Positions 35,201 to 38,243 are shown, counted from the stretch's first letter. The stretch is 64,000 nucleotides of DNA from Streptomyces finlayi (GCF_014216315.1 NZ_CP045702.1:7410455-7474454), one strand, 5' to 3'. Notes: a model not told the origin generated them from the sequence alone. A program made the numbers and translations.

Positions 35201-36872
35201 GGCCGGCCCGGCCGCGGACGCCCTCACCGCGAGGGTGCGGCACCTCGACCCCGACGACGAAGTGAACGACGCGCTGCGCGGCGAGGCTCTCACGGTGCTC
35301 ACCCGGGGGTTCGCGGTGGGCCGGGACATGAGCGACCCGGACGTCGCCGCCGCGTACGGTCTGGAGGCGCGCGGAGCTTTCCGCTGGTCCGTGCCGACCA
35401 CGACGATGGGGTCTGCCACGGGCGGCGGCCGCGACTGGACGGACGGGTCCGTCATGCGGCCCGCACTGGGCACGTTCTGGACGCCGAGTGGGCTCGCCGA
35501 CGCTCCGTGGGCCGGGCAGGACGTGTACGGAAAGGACAGGCCCGTCCCGCACCTGGTGCTGGCGTACGTGGACTTGCAGGACACCGACCGCCTCCACTTG
35601 AGCTTCGGCGGTGCCTCCTATGAGGTGTCCGCCGCGGAGTTCGCTGAACTCCTCGCAGCCGACCCGGTGTTGAGCCGCATGGATCTGACGGCCCCCGTCC
35701 TCCTGGTGCTGACCGGGATCGACGGGCCGGCGCCCGGCCTCGCGGACGTGGTCGCCCAGCGGCTGGGCCGGAGTGTGTGGTGGAGTCCGTTCCCGGCGGA
35801 CCTGTCCGGGACGGACGGCACGGGCAGGCCGGTGCCCGCTCTCGTCGACTCGCTGCTCACCATGACCAGCCCGACGGCCGCCGACTGGCAGGAGGCACGG
35901 CCCGTAGACCCGACCGCGGCCGAGGAAGGCCCGCGCCCCGTCGAGCCGCCGCTGCCCGCGGGACAGCGGCCCGACCCGGTGCGCACGGCAGATGACAGCC
36001 CCGCGCCTGGGGACGCTGCTACGCCCGGGAATGGCCCTGACTGGGCCTTCGCCCCGGCGACCGCCGCGACCGCCGCGACGGCCGGGACGGCCGGGACCGC
36101 CGCGACCGATCAGACCGAGGCGACCGTCGCGACGGATACGGCCGGTGCGCCGGCCTTGCCCGTCTCCTCCCCGGCCACGTCCGAGTCGCGGTCGACCGCT
36201 TCTTCACCTCCGCCCGCTTCACTTCCCTCCGACCCACTTCCGTCCGAGGACGGCCTCGATGCCGCATCGGACCCGCTGCTGTCCGGCTCCACGCTGATGA
36301 CCGACGCCCAGGGCACGCCGCACGGCCGGGACTGGACCGGCTCCGGCATCACGCACGTCGAAGCCTCGCGGATCCGGCTCCACGAGCAGCGGGGCGGCAA
36401 GCTGCACACGGTCGCCGAAGGGGCGTCGCCGTGGGGGGACACGGCCTACGTGGTGGCGGCCGAGGGCGGTTACGACGAGGGTCTGTTCGCCGTCGGCCGG
36501 GAGCTGGGCCCGCAGGCTGTGGCGGACCTGCTCGCAGCCGACCCCCTGCTGCGGTCGCTGTCGCGTGACGTACCGGTGGTGCTGGTGAGCCCGTACGCGG
36601 GTGCCCGGTACGGGCAGTTGGCGCGGGCCGTGGCGGAGCGGCTTGGCCGCAGAGTCTGGGCACCCAGCGGCGACGCACGCCTCGTCGGCCCCACGAGCGA
36701 GGACACTGCGATCGAGGCCACCGCCGACTTCACCGCCGCCGAGGCTGCTGCCGCCGGTCCTGTCCCGTACGTGCCGTCGCTCATCGACTCCGACCCTGAC
36801 GACGCGTACGGCGACTGGGTTCCGTTCGATCCTGCGTCGGACGGGGCAGGGCGGATCCCGGGCCGCGAGTGA
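11106..36872 (+). CDS. 3' fragment of IS-split giant 'lonely Cys' multidomain toxin-like protein
   Basis: A continuous frame of 8,588 codons whose first ~46 codons are IS DNA; native sequence begins at 11246-11256 (HQGPAGEPLLRF). Joined to the upstream fragment it restores one protein of ~10,340 residues. Order: end of the cyclase region; OTU-like protease (C114 in GGGNCLFRAL, H306 in HYDAL); three beta-rich segments with a Gln/Asp-rich linker (13.97-14.07 kb); two degenerate OTU copies (18.15-19.49 kb); three 55-residue repeats; a ~2.8-kb unit present twice; an HExxH zinc-peptidase motif between the two copies; further helical plus 'APW' modules; His/Cys blocks at H6242/C6288 and H7725/C7772; an acidic DxD-rich linker (32.44-32.75 kb); a final degenerate module. 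With no promoter or ribosome site of its own it is probably not made, or is made only from an IS-borne start. The name 'lonely Cys domain' is recalled from NCBI annotation of such proteins. Confidence 0.8.
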   Translation: MRVMTDFSCNGTPDDLLARHKLIYQDVPLRHSTGLDLRLKTQTQRRWHQGPAGEPLLRFRPGADHAELTWTDPLTPPPGLSPDTPASREGGPGNTVHADGMAFRRLITPGGGNCLFRALLDSARSQEIPPAWAARNVAGVRSLLRDHIPGSVLATNAAALIPDPVSAVVDDLRRRAVAGVQDPDALDLIAQRWDRIEQAVVTEGDPAQWRRILQDSGYPHLADVAATPAVARQLGTAELIAAAAEFPELWASPFADPLPQALAMALDLDLRLVQTRPDSPGNALVTMLHEGGHGGTLHLAYNGTDHYDALVPASAPLTSRPAPAAPSDPAATSDSVSQDSVAQDPDGSAPFGEWLRSMGGITDLGSPGSETQDPGDPVPLETQLDRYRPTRLLTGEDAPPPGPAPRTVTFEDGSRLPTVLISPDADPHDGSPGARPEGTPQSPPTGLLTGLGTITLRSPEQVAQEILGKLPKKLRAQFDEAELLRLLTEQPGAFTAPRGARFVGREKSGVGHEMTVEAVPYHRWERFSEVNGGTVRLDTMRRGQAGTGGGRSVGFGRRLAGAASMGPPLSWMLKVGVSLGWTRRTDYTLGTQAYNQSEYRAVEGSHLHLDDVHYRVRVERVTEAPSPSDRKTTGLPDSPAQGPRWLRSPVHTAEFGMRDGLAWRLPDDLTVPFKGPRRAPEILTFPDGIEPRVTDTTGLHLVDPPEDVALALSGARPGSSAHRTLVSYVRPGRLLGLFGRFAGPVSGPELTRGSGQHPLGHLVVERSVPHRATLVTESVKSELRDLTQTSYQNQRGHVRDTRLGIQVTAGPNHMFEGGETNVRLQGGPMVRADISAGRGHYLGNDAARKTTGRVRNHPLALYRVERTLMVRKAGEPPSAARPVRVVSLDWISTHDARRLAGWDSRTPGQTGGPNPDAQPPVPWYLTQEDPVHLSGQVRAEGFRPDRPLGPVSDLDLDQQQDPVQDPVQDQDQDQQQEQVQAPVQDQDRQSLSGSRESSPQSTTQPDTQAPTAAQDTDQQPPAEQNQDGQPADGQPAPQDPMRAFADSVLDTLHHSYPSLFVPPLMLRHPRLARFWYGDGRLRTALHNDRQVREALNRPTLAQSLDDLTTTGVPVALTEDGWMTRGHHVLILQARLTDRRFETTLSERSLRNAVIGTEVSGQGQQAATTLSGGLEVGASPRDAEKVTEAKLPRRTGNVALGARYAKTTQKATRSTVAVAHDQLTFQNGADLYSYQVELGASFEGHRRPRGWTRLLSLGVLGTGFFVSKVQERPLFSRGSETVGRVELAVPSAHGSDRYAPADPPAGGTTPTPLPQRLSALVADQLLDGTRPPPTADSDDQQLVRRLLSAPHVVLSAEGGPQRQQLMQDTADRASGTSWHVSAPGAPVRTALRRAMANLSVAGQLGQYLGPFGSRVTGLNGAGPLRTHYLKAAVRGELHNLRVKSDPKPASFEATIGNEHRIMGSTTTASRVSLGVQGGYMPLQQIEGHQPVVGTYATALQYAWGKGSGVSGTLTPGRTTTLTFAGRMYLVVADAAETIAVRDRWTAMMGAVGTRAGAGISSAAGRMSARLARGLAPRRAAAALQRIQDAVMFHLPMQDAIEAGLAPDGLGTTTPRNLGGGYRVPDFLRRRRFPTHPSGQLDASHAAQQLMGKLEKIGVPSHDREQVLQRLSPDFLRANLHELTTDGMTLPVRYRAWTSPHHLPVGGSPGQVRFKLTPITTTVATLRTGYELEDYRNTARDEADGTSQDRGGDMTLSAAERATSGGPLLANPSVQGTAGQQRSSVRTTAAGSTSMPNIATTQAHAEIVTSYTLTVTMTNATGERLSPRAVAPVGSLNEILPAGLLTPDGDGADGALTEREVPEPERAVRLLTAAQARPEGISAWRTSTADGGADPDVLPFDDRIGSGILAVDICGAANVQDALTLATARADGVGDGDLGKRHTGDVLDERVRKARLTPLTGLGTIPAQAQQEATAQTGLTSGFREALGAGGSPLPAQASAHLFGQSHTADSRLYAKMHRRGAQLLAVENKPRMEAMQRQKTSDALEAGTTDSMEGAVGTAPLVDTAKAAGTAPLVDTAKAAGTAPLVDTAKAGVINPGAAVPIGGATDGTALKGAADTTLGTHLKVLTDRSMLFALPVSWLSVAEVDHRMTDNRVLHALGKAKRGPRAAEAETTALVWLREDIARDYGLLDDTTFPEEVRAAWDGLAKAAGDLATAEKGYYDARARARETWLDLSAEQQAALGGGDPDRPAVLPRSVAQSPAVEAWQASREEVRRWQGHLDAAAADHHRLNLAASRLTAHHQGSDLVPEPDRPQEYTEPVWRSEAPEPYGITDATDSAPRTLTSPDGTTVREVHEMPHDGASFFHALLAAAQDRGRLPHLLGSDLAGRFEGAPGDPEVTAEAIGAARDRLAWALGEDGNEDLLDALALDVADTFTQDELDSAQVKLTPAQQAEFDAFGRLPQTFWPNSAERVALATAALSRPFASEPRQESTDHPDGDPAPPERRAGDHGGADLLPALAARVLGTPLTVVTGEGRDQLFLPHGVDPAAVDPAADPVLFSADGFFHAALPPGTPAPVTAALPAPPTAGTSDTDTGHAATEQPAKPPVHRSHTTAPWLPPAESGGPRYRLDRDGVLTAPEGATYTQDTPTGRGNGFFGALSTALTQAAEQPGPLGSEVARLRNYAQASPARLMDLNGLPGDPAERNSLFAPPPLVPSGGAPAPSADALEEHLRGHLAKAAWGPGADRAVAEWAAAATGTTVTLIEENGTAHTYPGPAGESGPHIRLRRRGGDFVPLVPRTPATGPATSRTAPEAGSRTDGTGRGVSTVEVLSSADVVPAVVEDASLLSVQDAASVPLPPSPTAGDVSGVVVEEDSSGQDVSTVEVLSSADVVPAVVEDASLLSVQDAASVPLPPSPTAGDVSGVVVEEDSSGQDVSTGLVSSSADVVPAVVEDASLLSVQDAASVPLPPSPTADDLPGLPGEEEAYELSTLSGRPHPSRSEAEALAQFRFTDDTGDSDSESDSAGDDGTPGTAHEAWLDLLFGPAARHDYSPEMLVGTAASLRELAQGNPEPSSVDTGARDALHDLTRRVLNRGPGDAVSERHLLLLGSLALSASPADLADEDALASYLRRHDTALDRRTALVSENGTVRNWTGTGDQVPPLDSYAVEGEDGRVSTWPAPWSDPYVVFAQESGDSVLLNTPRGTLTLDDLGEFVRLVARDPARPANADLVLAFPHQDIADLAQHVADLTGVRVWYSEHAPRPSTDWRTGTDRITAGPVGDGVGRVWTSIGPGQDAPVPGEFDDLIGLYEHDSDSGSDAGSDAGSDNGDALAARRPDPLTTTDYGVMDDSGEGVLFRKPGGYGGAWQTPRALTGSEGAPEIAMSAQEYSKTLVNEWPALRISPDRTLAVEDGAYGQQVFATPEAVASASVKLARAGLAVRLRADEDLSIILPTPDGGSRRLFRVTPAFLTRSGRSTEEICRDFADMLADNSRTSHMVFRTREGGPAVTAPVNASDGAEVTGTHHLADTLGHVADGDVRPESADPAWAASLVRQDDRPTGGDGGPLPGRAYGSALSLHQPDDPRRDALSEAARRIGVNEHAWADVGEGYVVQSVAAAGAQGGPSLEQNYAKPQSAVGGSHFGYHFATVVLASEDGSHQISLENHARASVRNNRHRRAVTANLDHLELDELRENASRLGREIERRQEAGDDEHLAELRGHRDLTLALVRAHQARTEKLAAPAGSPERAAAERTLEGAVRAATLRVGQLEAVIPGKDQWYMRMYAQRPGESAHDTNAELLGDRHSAEANPLTAVVLRGQTALPVTVSFAKDTQRTPEGAKHPVRHLAGIVARTGLWNAANGLPLPDIRISGLRDARLLGRDLTKARSEAVAASFRQELAEALAEYQEGTPRPHLTVDHFTVEPVAVRGRRPSTAGSATVDITVDDHRGGPRHIATRGLRGAALPGGLPGGSRDDGLDPVAEQWPIGRPVTVMRPRFGGVDPAFVVPAADAPGGALPAAGVSAGVPATGAPPAGEPMDTGTGKGKAPAAGTADGPPASADARPNQWFTYTRSAESRSEPLRYEVADTGHIRLPGGEEIPPAGWAGFGHDFVHGTTGAILRGDSGWIGRVDNMDTLALLMADLDDGSEPYRVVADSSGLYLVPEDDGETALRIPLRESTAAESTPPLRAPRARLDDRPRVVVRSAFDVRRFTHGGETVTDLTVRLAFRQGAGQAGTDTVMARVLQGVEEFYNGPRHELPDGDRLHVTVEPVQADGNPHLTVDLVGRDQRMNQRAWWADADPVEFAHELAHQLFLRDETRDASNPERLHAPGSLLGVFDEQAPDGLAQSGLRPRHLQLWAAVAGDLAPHTPPEGASWDDARANATAERREPVWVDPVSLPAASPQTGPDGTVPPPLPPGRALPPLVEAADESEAGSDSEDADERPLWAEPAWLDSVFGSHRDGIPRARLRETSEALYTLVRADADAHPMSQTLRDGLKRVTRRVLHMGNGTRPGPADFLLLGSLALDASSDDLASADDLAMYFVERQIETGRGALDESTLLRDDEGNAVGRDFSGPGRPTGPGESDGPRQAAPELESYAVRGRGRVVPRPAPWQNPYLVVAGPAGRAVEVSAPGLTFYLDSPEELAMLISYDSRRPRGADIVLALPAEHAATVASLVAGTTGRRVWYPEAPVGVATHPTAGTRHLMLDLNDGSTGAGWVSAEPPADGGLPGAGDTGSDTGSDTGSVSGQDSDDDRSSGDGDAEFDRMVDQAVLERQIDGRRPRPLTTRDYGVIDTHGTGVLFTQPLPRAVGEVPVGDVTGPDGPALFLPRQEHGTVRMADRPPLHISEDRTLAMLAAEDGTTGCGRQVYATRTAIERSSARLAAAGAGIRLKSDVSTGVLLPREDGSYGEPLFRVEPEFLTASGRSEHAFTRDFAQMVAGAATAPLSHIAFRDPTGQVLSTAPVNGLHGREVTGTHHLAQALTEVAEGTRSADDVTPRWAARRTGRDNRFTGGVVGAPTPGERYGRALSYQPQDNPQRTSLASAARRIGVNEYAWAGVGEGYLIQSVSTTNDSGAQLFTHNHAKPGDRVGPHAPYHVAQVVLAAEDGTHQITLENETHSWSEIPDALLDDVVEENLDRYGEDELTGLAGGAEQRAAEARRSGAGEAETDRLESFARVARALADVHRAEQLPWYFDEDRPEHALALREAAQARSRAKELIRAAAPVMDSKDLWSFRAYSKRPGESAHEINAALLSESSPAVANPLTTVVLHGHTPRAHQRTIRFDERQHTLSDADGTIDGLAQSLARAGLWNRTHGLPMPAVTLTGHGNRSRTSGQERADAVAKALAARLAQVLDAFQTGMSGPRVGVRDFNLSKFAKRVRSATDPAQGRVVTIEIDDHRVVPPGPAGYATPVEEPARPVEPAPTGPTTATELTAGGPTAATGPAVAPSVTDGPAPAGSRRTTGRARSRPPGRSAQPSPERRNSEAPPWVLARIRYAEESVAFDRRLGEYLAEHDAVTAEFRKMASAAWAAARQRYPRALGTFGDTSKFKAGVVGTSREALQRVVRSGNLRELVAFLYEGISNDLVPEMLGGAEEQHPEIAAERPSRRQREVYAEYMRRAMEIQASEMSLAEKEAAVAELPQPVANPASPDGARPPLSAAERRFGVDGAGLTWMPATSVYDIAMSADFQGRSEDSGGLVATGTAGSTYRFVLHAVRMREQWGVDLDLGLIRAGMMAISLTVGHHTAHEVMRGAQLALNDVPGHDPALDYTDNWGRYWNIHPFGEQELRENVARNGLFPDEHARALLDELEPNAAVGTVTREGGSRTGLPHRPGPSRRPIHTRPVAARSNHPVPQMPNPSGAPATHRGTASTPQGVSPQEVSPHEAESHRDAVLDALYGLGALNGVDRTRAAKALERLDRLRVADPELRGGFLDLDALVRRVLLLDPSDTVSASARGALVRLVTAPFTAGAGTPAALSAHYLAQRGAFQTDFRLTDAQGRPRGWNWLGRPLPADFDPGTTGRISRAPDGTTGHSAPETAPWLPTPGHPDPYLLLLTGGSDGVVVRGLGGFTRSVPAVVFHELMALDRNLTGRQGPLLLHVARSAAASLDLPRGLSDRLGREVWATTGRSVIGRLPGVPDRSVVLLLDEDRQAPRGQWFANTPATPAAAPTAPAEALDDQISALSIAHHGHRSTGYISMDLADSDDGGWSRTLTHSRLGTVTTYTHQRTAYDAPGSASLVPWAELNLPAPYFPNNHGLPGTVTWHTPDGERTDDGPQFARRLARRRSLASLAPEHPVVLLVCYAAASPGIGEMPGLHIDGPPPFTPDPLAAVAVGQHTANETGRTVFATTLMNAAVQSRQGGQEAYISLHTDARGRAYPWVMFRPEPTGDALDGRARDAGLHHGPGPAPEAVQERTLRLVRALRRIFGSTVDETPGYPVLLRGIGALDLMRETDPHLNRDGARTFTLDLYEQLLTRYHGGGLLPPGQAPQVTPDSHRRLLAEAAHRWDTGPRGPLTDWIALPHLVHMLTDLAATAHRENVARQVLGLDLSAPVGETEWSRLLWASFKVALTTAHVDPGAFAAAVLHLPAPDPARFGEAVLVARQAAAVGRDPWQLSEVAAHHLEQQGALESDRLLTDDDGEAWGRALDGTSWPQGTFDHSVVTLLGHLPDGSLVPVGTEPAPWAADPHRPRPFVYVADGDVDGLRMRGPVPPGEFGELVFRDPELLAEDGYAEVIAVVPHGRPSGARPAEGSIPGEGARNSARNWWATHGATTLHHDAATGTYTVAVLPGPDGQPATAGGWGRITTPEGDSSATTATATNAHSSRAALADGATTELDTAWRDHARALTALDGTAAEAATTERSSGYETVVAHAWAGVDEARRRLEDAEARLWTLGVAPDALGTARGTHRSDGSGTGDAAPAVRRDAAERRWIAEQVTEADLPPVPLRPAEGETVGSRELEAAGITLSVGLRTEMMLRGDDRLPADALYPLDLVRVWMARPGAWTDRMDAVAASASRRLWAQAYTRFADSAPEGADGAGTARAWDAAVSLVLPAEPHDVLADSRYAGDGFRDAVRRVAGHLLNAGTDTGAAPASATELADTLRSGLGLRQRWTAPVAETVPVAQSGTDADMPDADMPDADMTDRHMAMPDDPALGTFDFGDPGDLGDFDLSDWDGLDIGGFDFDLTGTDIADPDTTGPDATDFDMTDPDPEPTGPEPTGLDMTALDTSGGQPVFAAPVSAASARPLSPLPRLTLVTFAEGETRPSADAQESVGHLAFQVAKAGLRNLRTRVPLPRIDIAGYGADARGAGTAQQRELAARQRGDQRARTARDLLVRKLDEALRTLRGDLPAGGPRLTAEDFKITARGRSRMSGQGGTASVSGPVSRADLGRQATIALTSPGRAAAVETLDALRRDDRALRAGAFDADTVARRILHLEPFVVVDPETRRDLYAMVERALVAGRATSSAALAAFALAEQGVLAADRSRYVTLGGDRVAGLNWAGSDTVELDSMFIDDLQADPAGGFTATGMPGFAPWTWTETPYAVLADGRHDTVTARLPDGTTRDLGPDVFAELVAADPVLQGLPSGVPIVLAVPFAGDRYLELPRTLAERTGRTVWAHSGLARRNPDPAAQSTIAVIRQAGLPRGSWVQVRPGLAPDADDGAPDWHRDVLTQPVVSALTGQQIGRSLHEPGELADAREDHFSRLDRMTMYVHFNSATGTYSAKLPLADPGPKDRAYHLAGHGLPGRLMLPLTGGGSRTAGRQEAGEWLRRRKSLSSLPRDHWIDMVVCYSSAPQDSAVQDLSQAGDSFPVPFAADPLSDDALSLGQHLANVTGRVVRLSHALQGAFTHQGDPVRVLFTDARGRRWWWETSRPEPGEAELDRLAEHAGFENEPSPRSRAELLRLVRALKLLLGQDVQDDAEFATLVRGAGALADMWRADQDLGRTGPFSLDLLRRVVAARPEAVSGVDRQVIRRVLASAVQAWQQSGASLPVSRFVALPVLHSAARWLKDTAAVDDAAVAALTLSGPGEVSAAERARMFWARVKAEETQAGPAADALTARVRHLDPDDEVNDALRGEALTVLTRGFAVGRDMSDPDVAAAYGLEARGAFRWSVPTTTMGSATGGGRDWTDGSVMRPALGTFWTPSGLADAPWAGQDVYGKDRPVPHLVLAYVDLQDTDRLHLSFGGASYEVSAAEFAELLAADPVLSRMDLTAPVLLVLTGIDGPAPGLADVVAQRLGRSVWWSPFPADLSGTDGTGRPVPALVDSLLTMTSPTAADWQEARPVDPTAAEEGPRPVEPPLPAGQRPDPVRTADDSPAPGDAATPGNGPDWAFAPATAATAATAGTAGTAATDQTEATVATDTAGAPALPVSSPATSESRSTASSPPPASLPSDPLPSEDGLDAASDPLLSGSTLMTDAQGTPHGRDWTGSGITHVEASRIRLHEQRGGKLHTVAEGASPWGDTAYVVAAEGGYDEGLFAVGRELGPQAVADLLAADPLLRSLSRDVPVVLVSPYAGARYGQLARAVAERLGRRVWAPSGDARLVGPTSEDTAIEATADFTAAEAAAAGPVPYVPSLIDSDPDDAYGDWVPFDPASDGAGRIPGRE
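11402..12050 (+). other. OTU-like cysteine protease domain, catalytic residues intact
   Basis: GGGNCLFRALLDSA (nucleophile C114, codon 11445) matches the OTU D-G-x-C-L-F-R-A-L motif with D replaced by G. HYDALVPA (H306, codon 12021) matches the OTU C-terminal His motif. The helical region between has the usual OTU length of ~190 residues. In secreted toxins such domains remove ubiquitin or cleave the host protein itself; here only the fold and dyad can be claimed. Confidence 0.65.
17274..17378 (+). repeat. 36-bp coding tandem repeat, three copies
   Basis: Units start at 17274, 17310 and 17346 and encode APLVDTAKAAGT; the third copy is cut short. The copies are almost identical at nucleotide level, so the array is recent and probably variable in length between strains. 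Confidence 0.9.
18150..19490 (+). other. Two consecutive degenerate OTU-like domains
   Basis: The first (18.15-18.83 kb) has MPHDGASFFHALLAA where DGNCLFRAL is expected (Cys to Ser) and ends in GFFHAALPP. The second (18.98-19.49 kb) has GRGNGFFGALSTAL (Cys to Gly) and ends in GGDFVPLVP (His to Asp). Spacing and flanking helices follow the intact OTU at 11.4-12.05 kb. They look like duplicated OTU domains that lost their catalytic residues. Confidence 0.5.
19566..20045 (+). repeat. 165-bp coding tandem repeat, three copies
   Basis: Copies begin at 19566, 19731 and 19896 (55 codons each, frame kept) and encode STVEVLSSADVVPAVVEDAS-type linkers. The first two copies are essentially identical; the third changes at its start (STGLVSSSA) and end. 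The codons are unusually rich in GTT, GTG, TTG and TCG compared with the flanks. Confidence 0.9.
20192..27260 (+). repeat. Large internal duplication of the giant gene (two ~2.8-kb units)
   Basis: 20192-22925 and 24421-27260 encode homologous units in the same order: a W-L-D-x-x-FG helical start, an 'APW ... RVWY' module, an Asp/Ser linker, LTTxDYGV(M/I)D, a domain with GTHHLA and a later GVNE(H/Y)AWA..GEGY, (H/A)xATVVLAxEDGxHQIxLEN, WxxRxYxxRPGESAHxxNAxLL, and a C-terminal OmpA-like-looking segment (e.g. VTLTGHGNR then RADAVAKALAARL). Identity is moderate at protein level, so the duplication is old. The zinc-peptidase-like insert lies between the units. Confidence 0.8.
23260..24200 (+). other. 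Zinc-metallopeptidase-like segment (HExxHxxxxxD)
   Basis: Encodes FAHELAHQLFLRDE (H4296-H4300, third ligand candidate D4306 counted from 11106), then GSLLGVFDE, which resembles the family pattern of a ligand-containing helix followed by a Met-turn-like loop. The HExxHxxxxxD spacing equals that of snapalysin-type Streptomyces metallopeptidases. The segment lies between the two large duplicated units. Confidence 0.5.
29600..30560 (+). other. 'Lonely Cys' block 2 (His/Cys dyad intact)
   Basis: PNNHGLPGTV (H6242) and VVLLVCYAAA (C6288) are 46 residues apart, followed by VGQHTANETGRTVFA and the shared tail FRPEPTGDALDGRARDAG. The same order is seen in blocks 1 and 3. A degenerate APW module precedes it at 29.18-29.44 kb. 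Confidence 0.6.
34150..34960 (+). other. 'Lonely Cys' block 3 (His/Cys dyad intact)
   Basis: HLAGHGLPGRLML (H7725) and IDMVVCYSSAP (C7772) are 47 residues apart, followed by LGQHLANVTGRVVR and the tail SRPEPGEAELDRLAEHAG. A degenerate APW module precedes it at 33.65-33.91 kb, as for block 2. Confidence 0.6.
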
Positions 36873-36878
36873 GTCACG

Positions 36879-37412
36879 GTGGACGGAATCCCGTTCCGGG
36901 ACAGCGACGTGGACACCCGCCCGCTGGTCGGGTTCGACCACCGATTCGAGGGCCGCGAGTCGATGCCGGACGACGGACGCAGGCGGCTGCGGGAGCGACG
37001 CCTGAGGCTCTATCGAGGCATGCGGGAGCGTGCGCATGTGCTCCGTCTCGGCGACACGTTCCATACGGTCGGTGCCGAGGAGACCACCCCGGACCCGGAG
37101 GCGCCGGTCTGCACCGAACTCCTCAGGCGATACGAGCGGGAGCGCGCCGAACTCGTCGCAGGGAGCTGGATCCCGAGGGCGAGGCGCAGTAGATGGAGGC
37201 GATGCTGCGGACCCCGCTGCGGCCCCATGAGCCGGTACTGGGACGTTCATCCGCTCACCGAGCAGGAGCTACGAACCTTTGTCGCCCGCGAAGGACTGTT
37301 CCCGGACGAGCACGCCCGGGCGCTGCTTGCCGAGTTGGCGGCCGCACGGGCGTACGGGTCCGGGAAGGCCGCCGGAGCGGGGGGCAACGACGAGGGGCCC
37401 CGACGGCGATGA
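36879..37412 (+). CDS. Orphan ORF sharing a C-terminal module with the giant protein
   Basis: Starts with GTG 6 bp after the stop of the giant gene and encodes 177 residues. Its end, RYWDVHPLTEQELR followed by GLFPDEHARALLAEL, is clearly homologous to RYWNIHPFGEQELR ... GLFPDEHARALLDEL inside the giant at ~28.39-28.50 kb. The region before it (ARRSRWRRCCGPRCGP) is unlike the giant and Arg/Cys-rich; another frame there reads ELDPEGEAQ then a stop, so a frameshift around 37.15-37.2 kb is possible. It may be a displaced toxin tip or a decayed copy. Function unknown. Confidence 0.45.
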   Translation: MDGIPFRDSDVDTRPLVGFDHRFEGRESMPDDGRRRLRERRLRLYRGMRERAHVLRLGDTFHTVGAEETTPDPEAPVCTELLRRYERERAELVAGSWIPRARRSRWRRCCGPRCGPMSRYWDVHPLTEQELRTFVAREGLFPDEHARALLAELAAARAYGSGKAAGAGGNDEGPRRR

Positions 37413-37477
37413 GATGTTTTCGTGTCTACCCCACGAGCCGGGCATCCGCGCGCGGCATGACTGTCTGGAGTGACCGC

Positions 37478-38003
37478 ATGCCGCCTTCTGGAAGCCACCC
37501 GGACGACGCCCGCGGGCCGATGCCTGCCCTCGGAGCGATGTCCGCCTCCCGCACGGCACCCGCCTACGTGTCCACGCGTCCTCCCGTGATCCTCCCGCGA
37601 GAGGATCCGGACTCTCCGGTTCCGCCCGAGGACATCGCCGCAGCGGCCCGTACCGTCCCCGACCTCCGGCTGTCGGTGACCGACCGGCACTGGCTCGGCG
37701 AGACGGACGGCGAGCCCGCACCGCCCTGGGCCGTACTCGGCCGCTGGCGCGGCGAGATCGTCGCGTGGCAGACCAACCCCGACTACCGACCCTCGCCTGC
37801 CGCGTTCGGCTGGGCCGCACCGGTCACCGACGCCGACGCCGCGGTGCATCTGGGCGCCGGTTACGGTGTGGTCCGTGGGCGTGGCAGAGGTGCTCGCGGA
37901 GGCAGGAACGGTAGCTGTCCGTGTGGCCGAGGACGGGGAGCCGGTGTGGACGCGGGCAGTTGGTGGTGCGCTCGCGATGCCCGTTTTCCTGGTGTCGACG
38001 TAG
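37478..38003 (+). pseudogene. Frameshifted type VII secretion-associated protein
   Basis: ATG 37478 sits 7 bp after GGAG. The protein reads PVPPEDIAAAARTVPD ... WAVLGRWRGEIVAW ... NPDYRPSPAAFGW and parallels the intact paralogue at 38244. At ~37865 the homology moves by one base into the frame VWSVGVAEVLAEAG ... GGALAMPVFLVST and stops at TAG 38001-38003, before the paralogue's C-terminal ~80 residues. Hence one frameshift plus truncation. It belonged to the small-protein family found beside lonely-Cys giants. Confidence 0.7.
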
Positions 38004-38243
38004 GAGTCGGTGAACTGGTTGCCTGTGTATGTGACGGTGTCGCTCCTACCTCCTCGACCGGTTGTCCCGGCCGGGACGTGTTGTTCCTCAGTAGCTCGCC
38101 CCGTTGTCCTGCCCGTTCCGGTGGACGGTCTGCGGGCATGGTGGGCGGATATGACGGGTGAATCCGTTCCGGGTGAATCCGTTCCGGGTGAACCCGACCG
38201 GGCAGGCCCAGCACCAACCCTGGTACCAGTAAGTGAGGACGAG

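Noticed and set aside
37193..38161. A 322-codon plus-strand protein covering the first type VII-associated copy
   Set aside because: Only residues from ATG 37478 to ~37865 show homology; before and after, the frame is noise created by frameshift.
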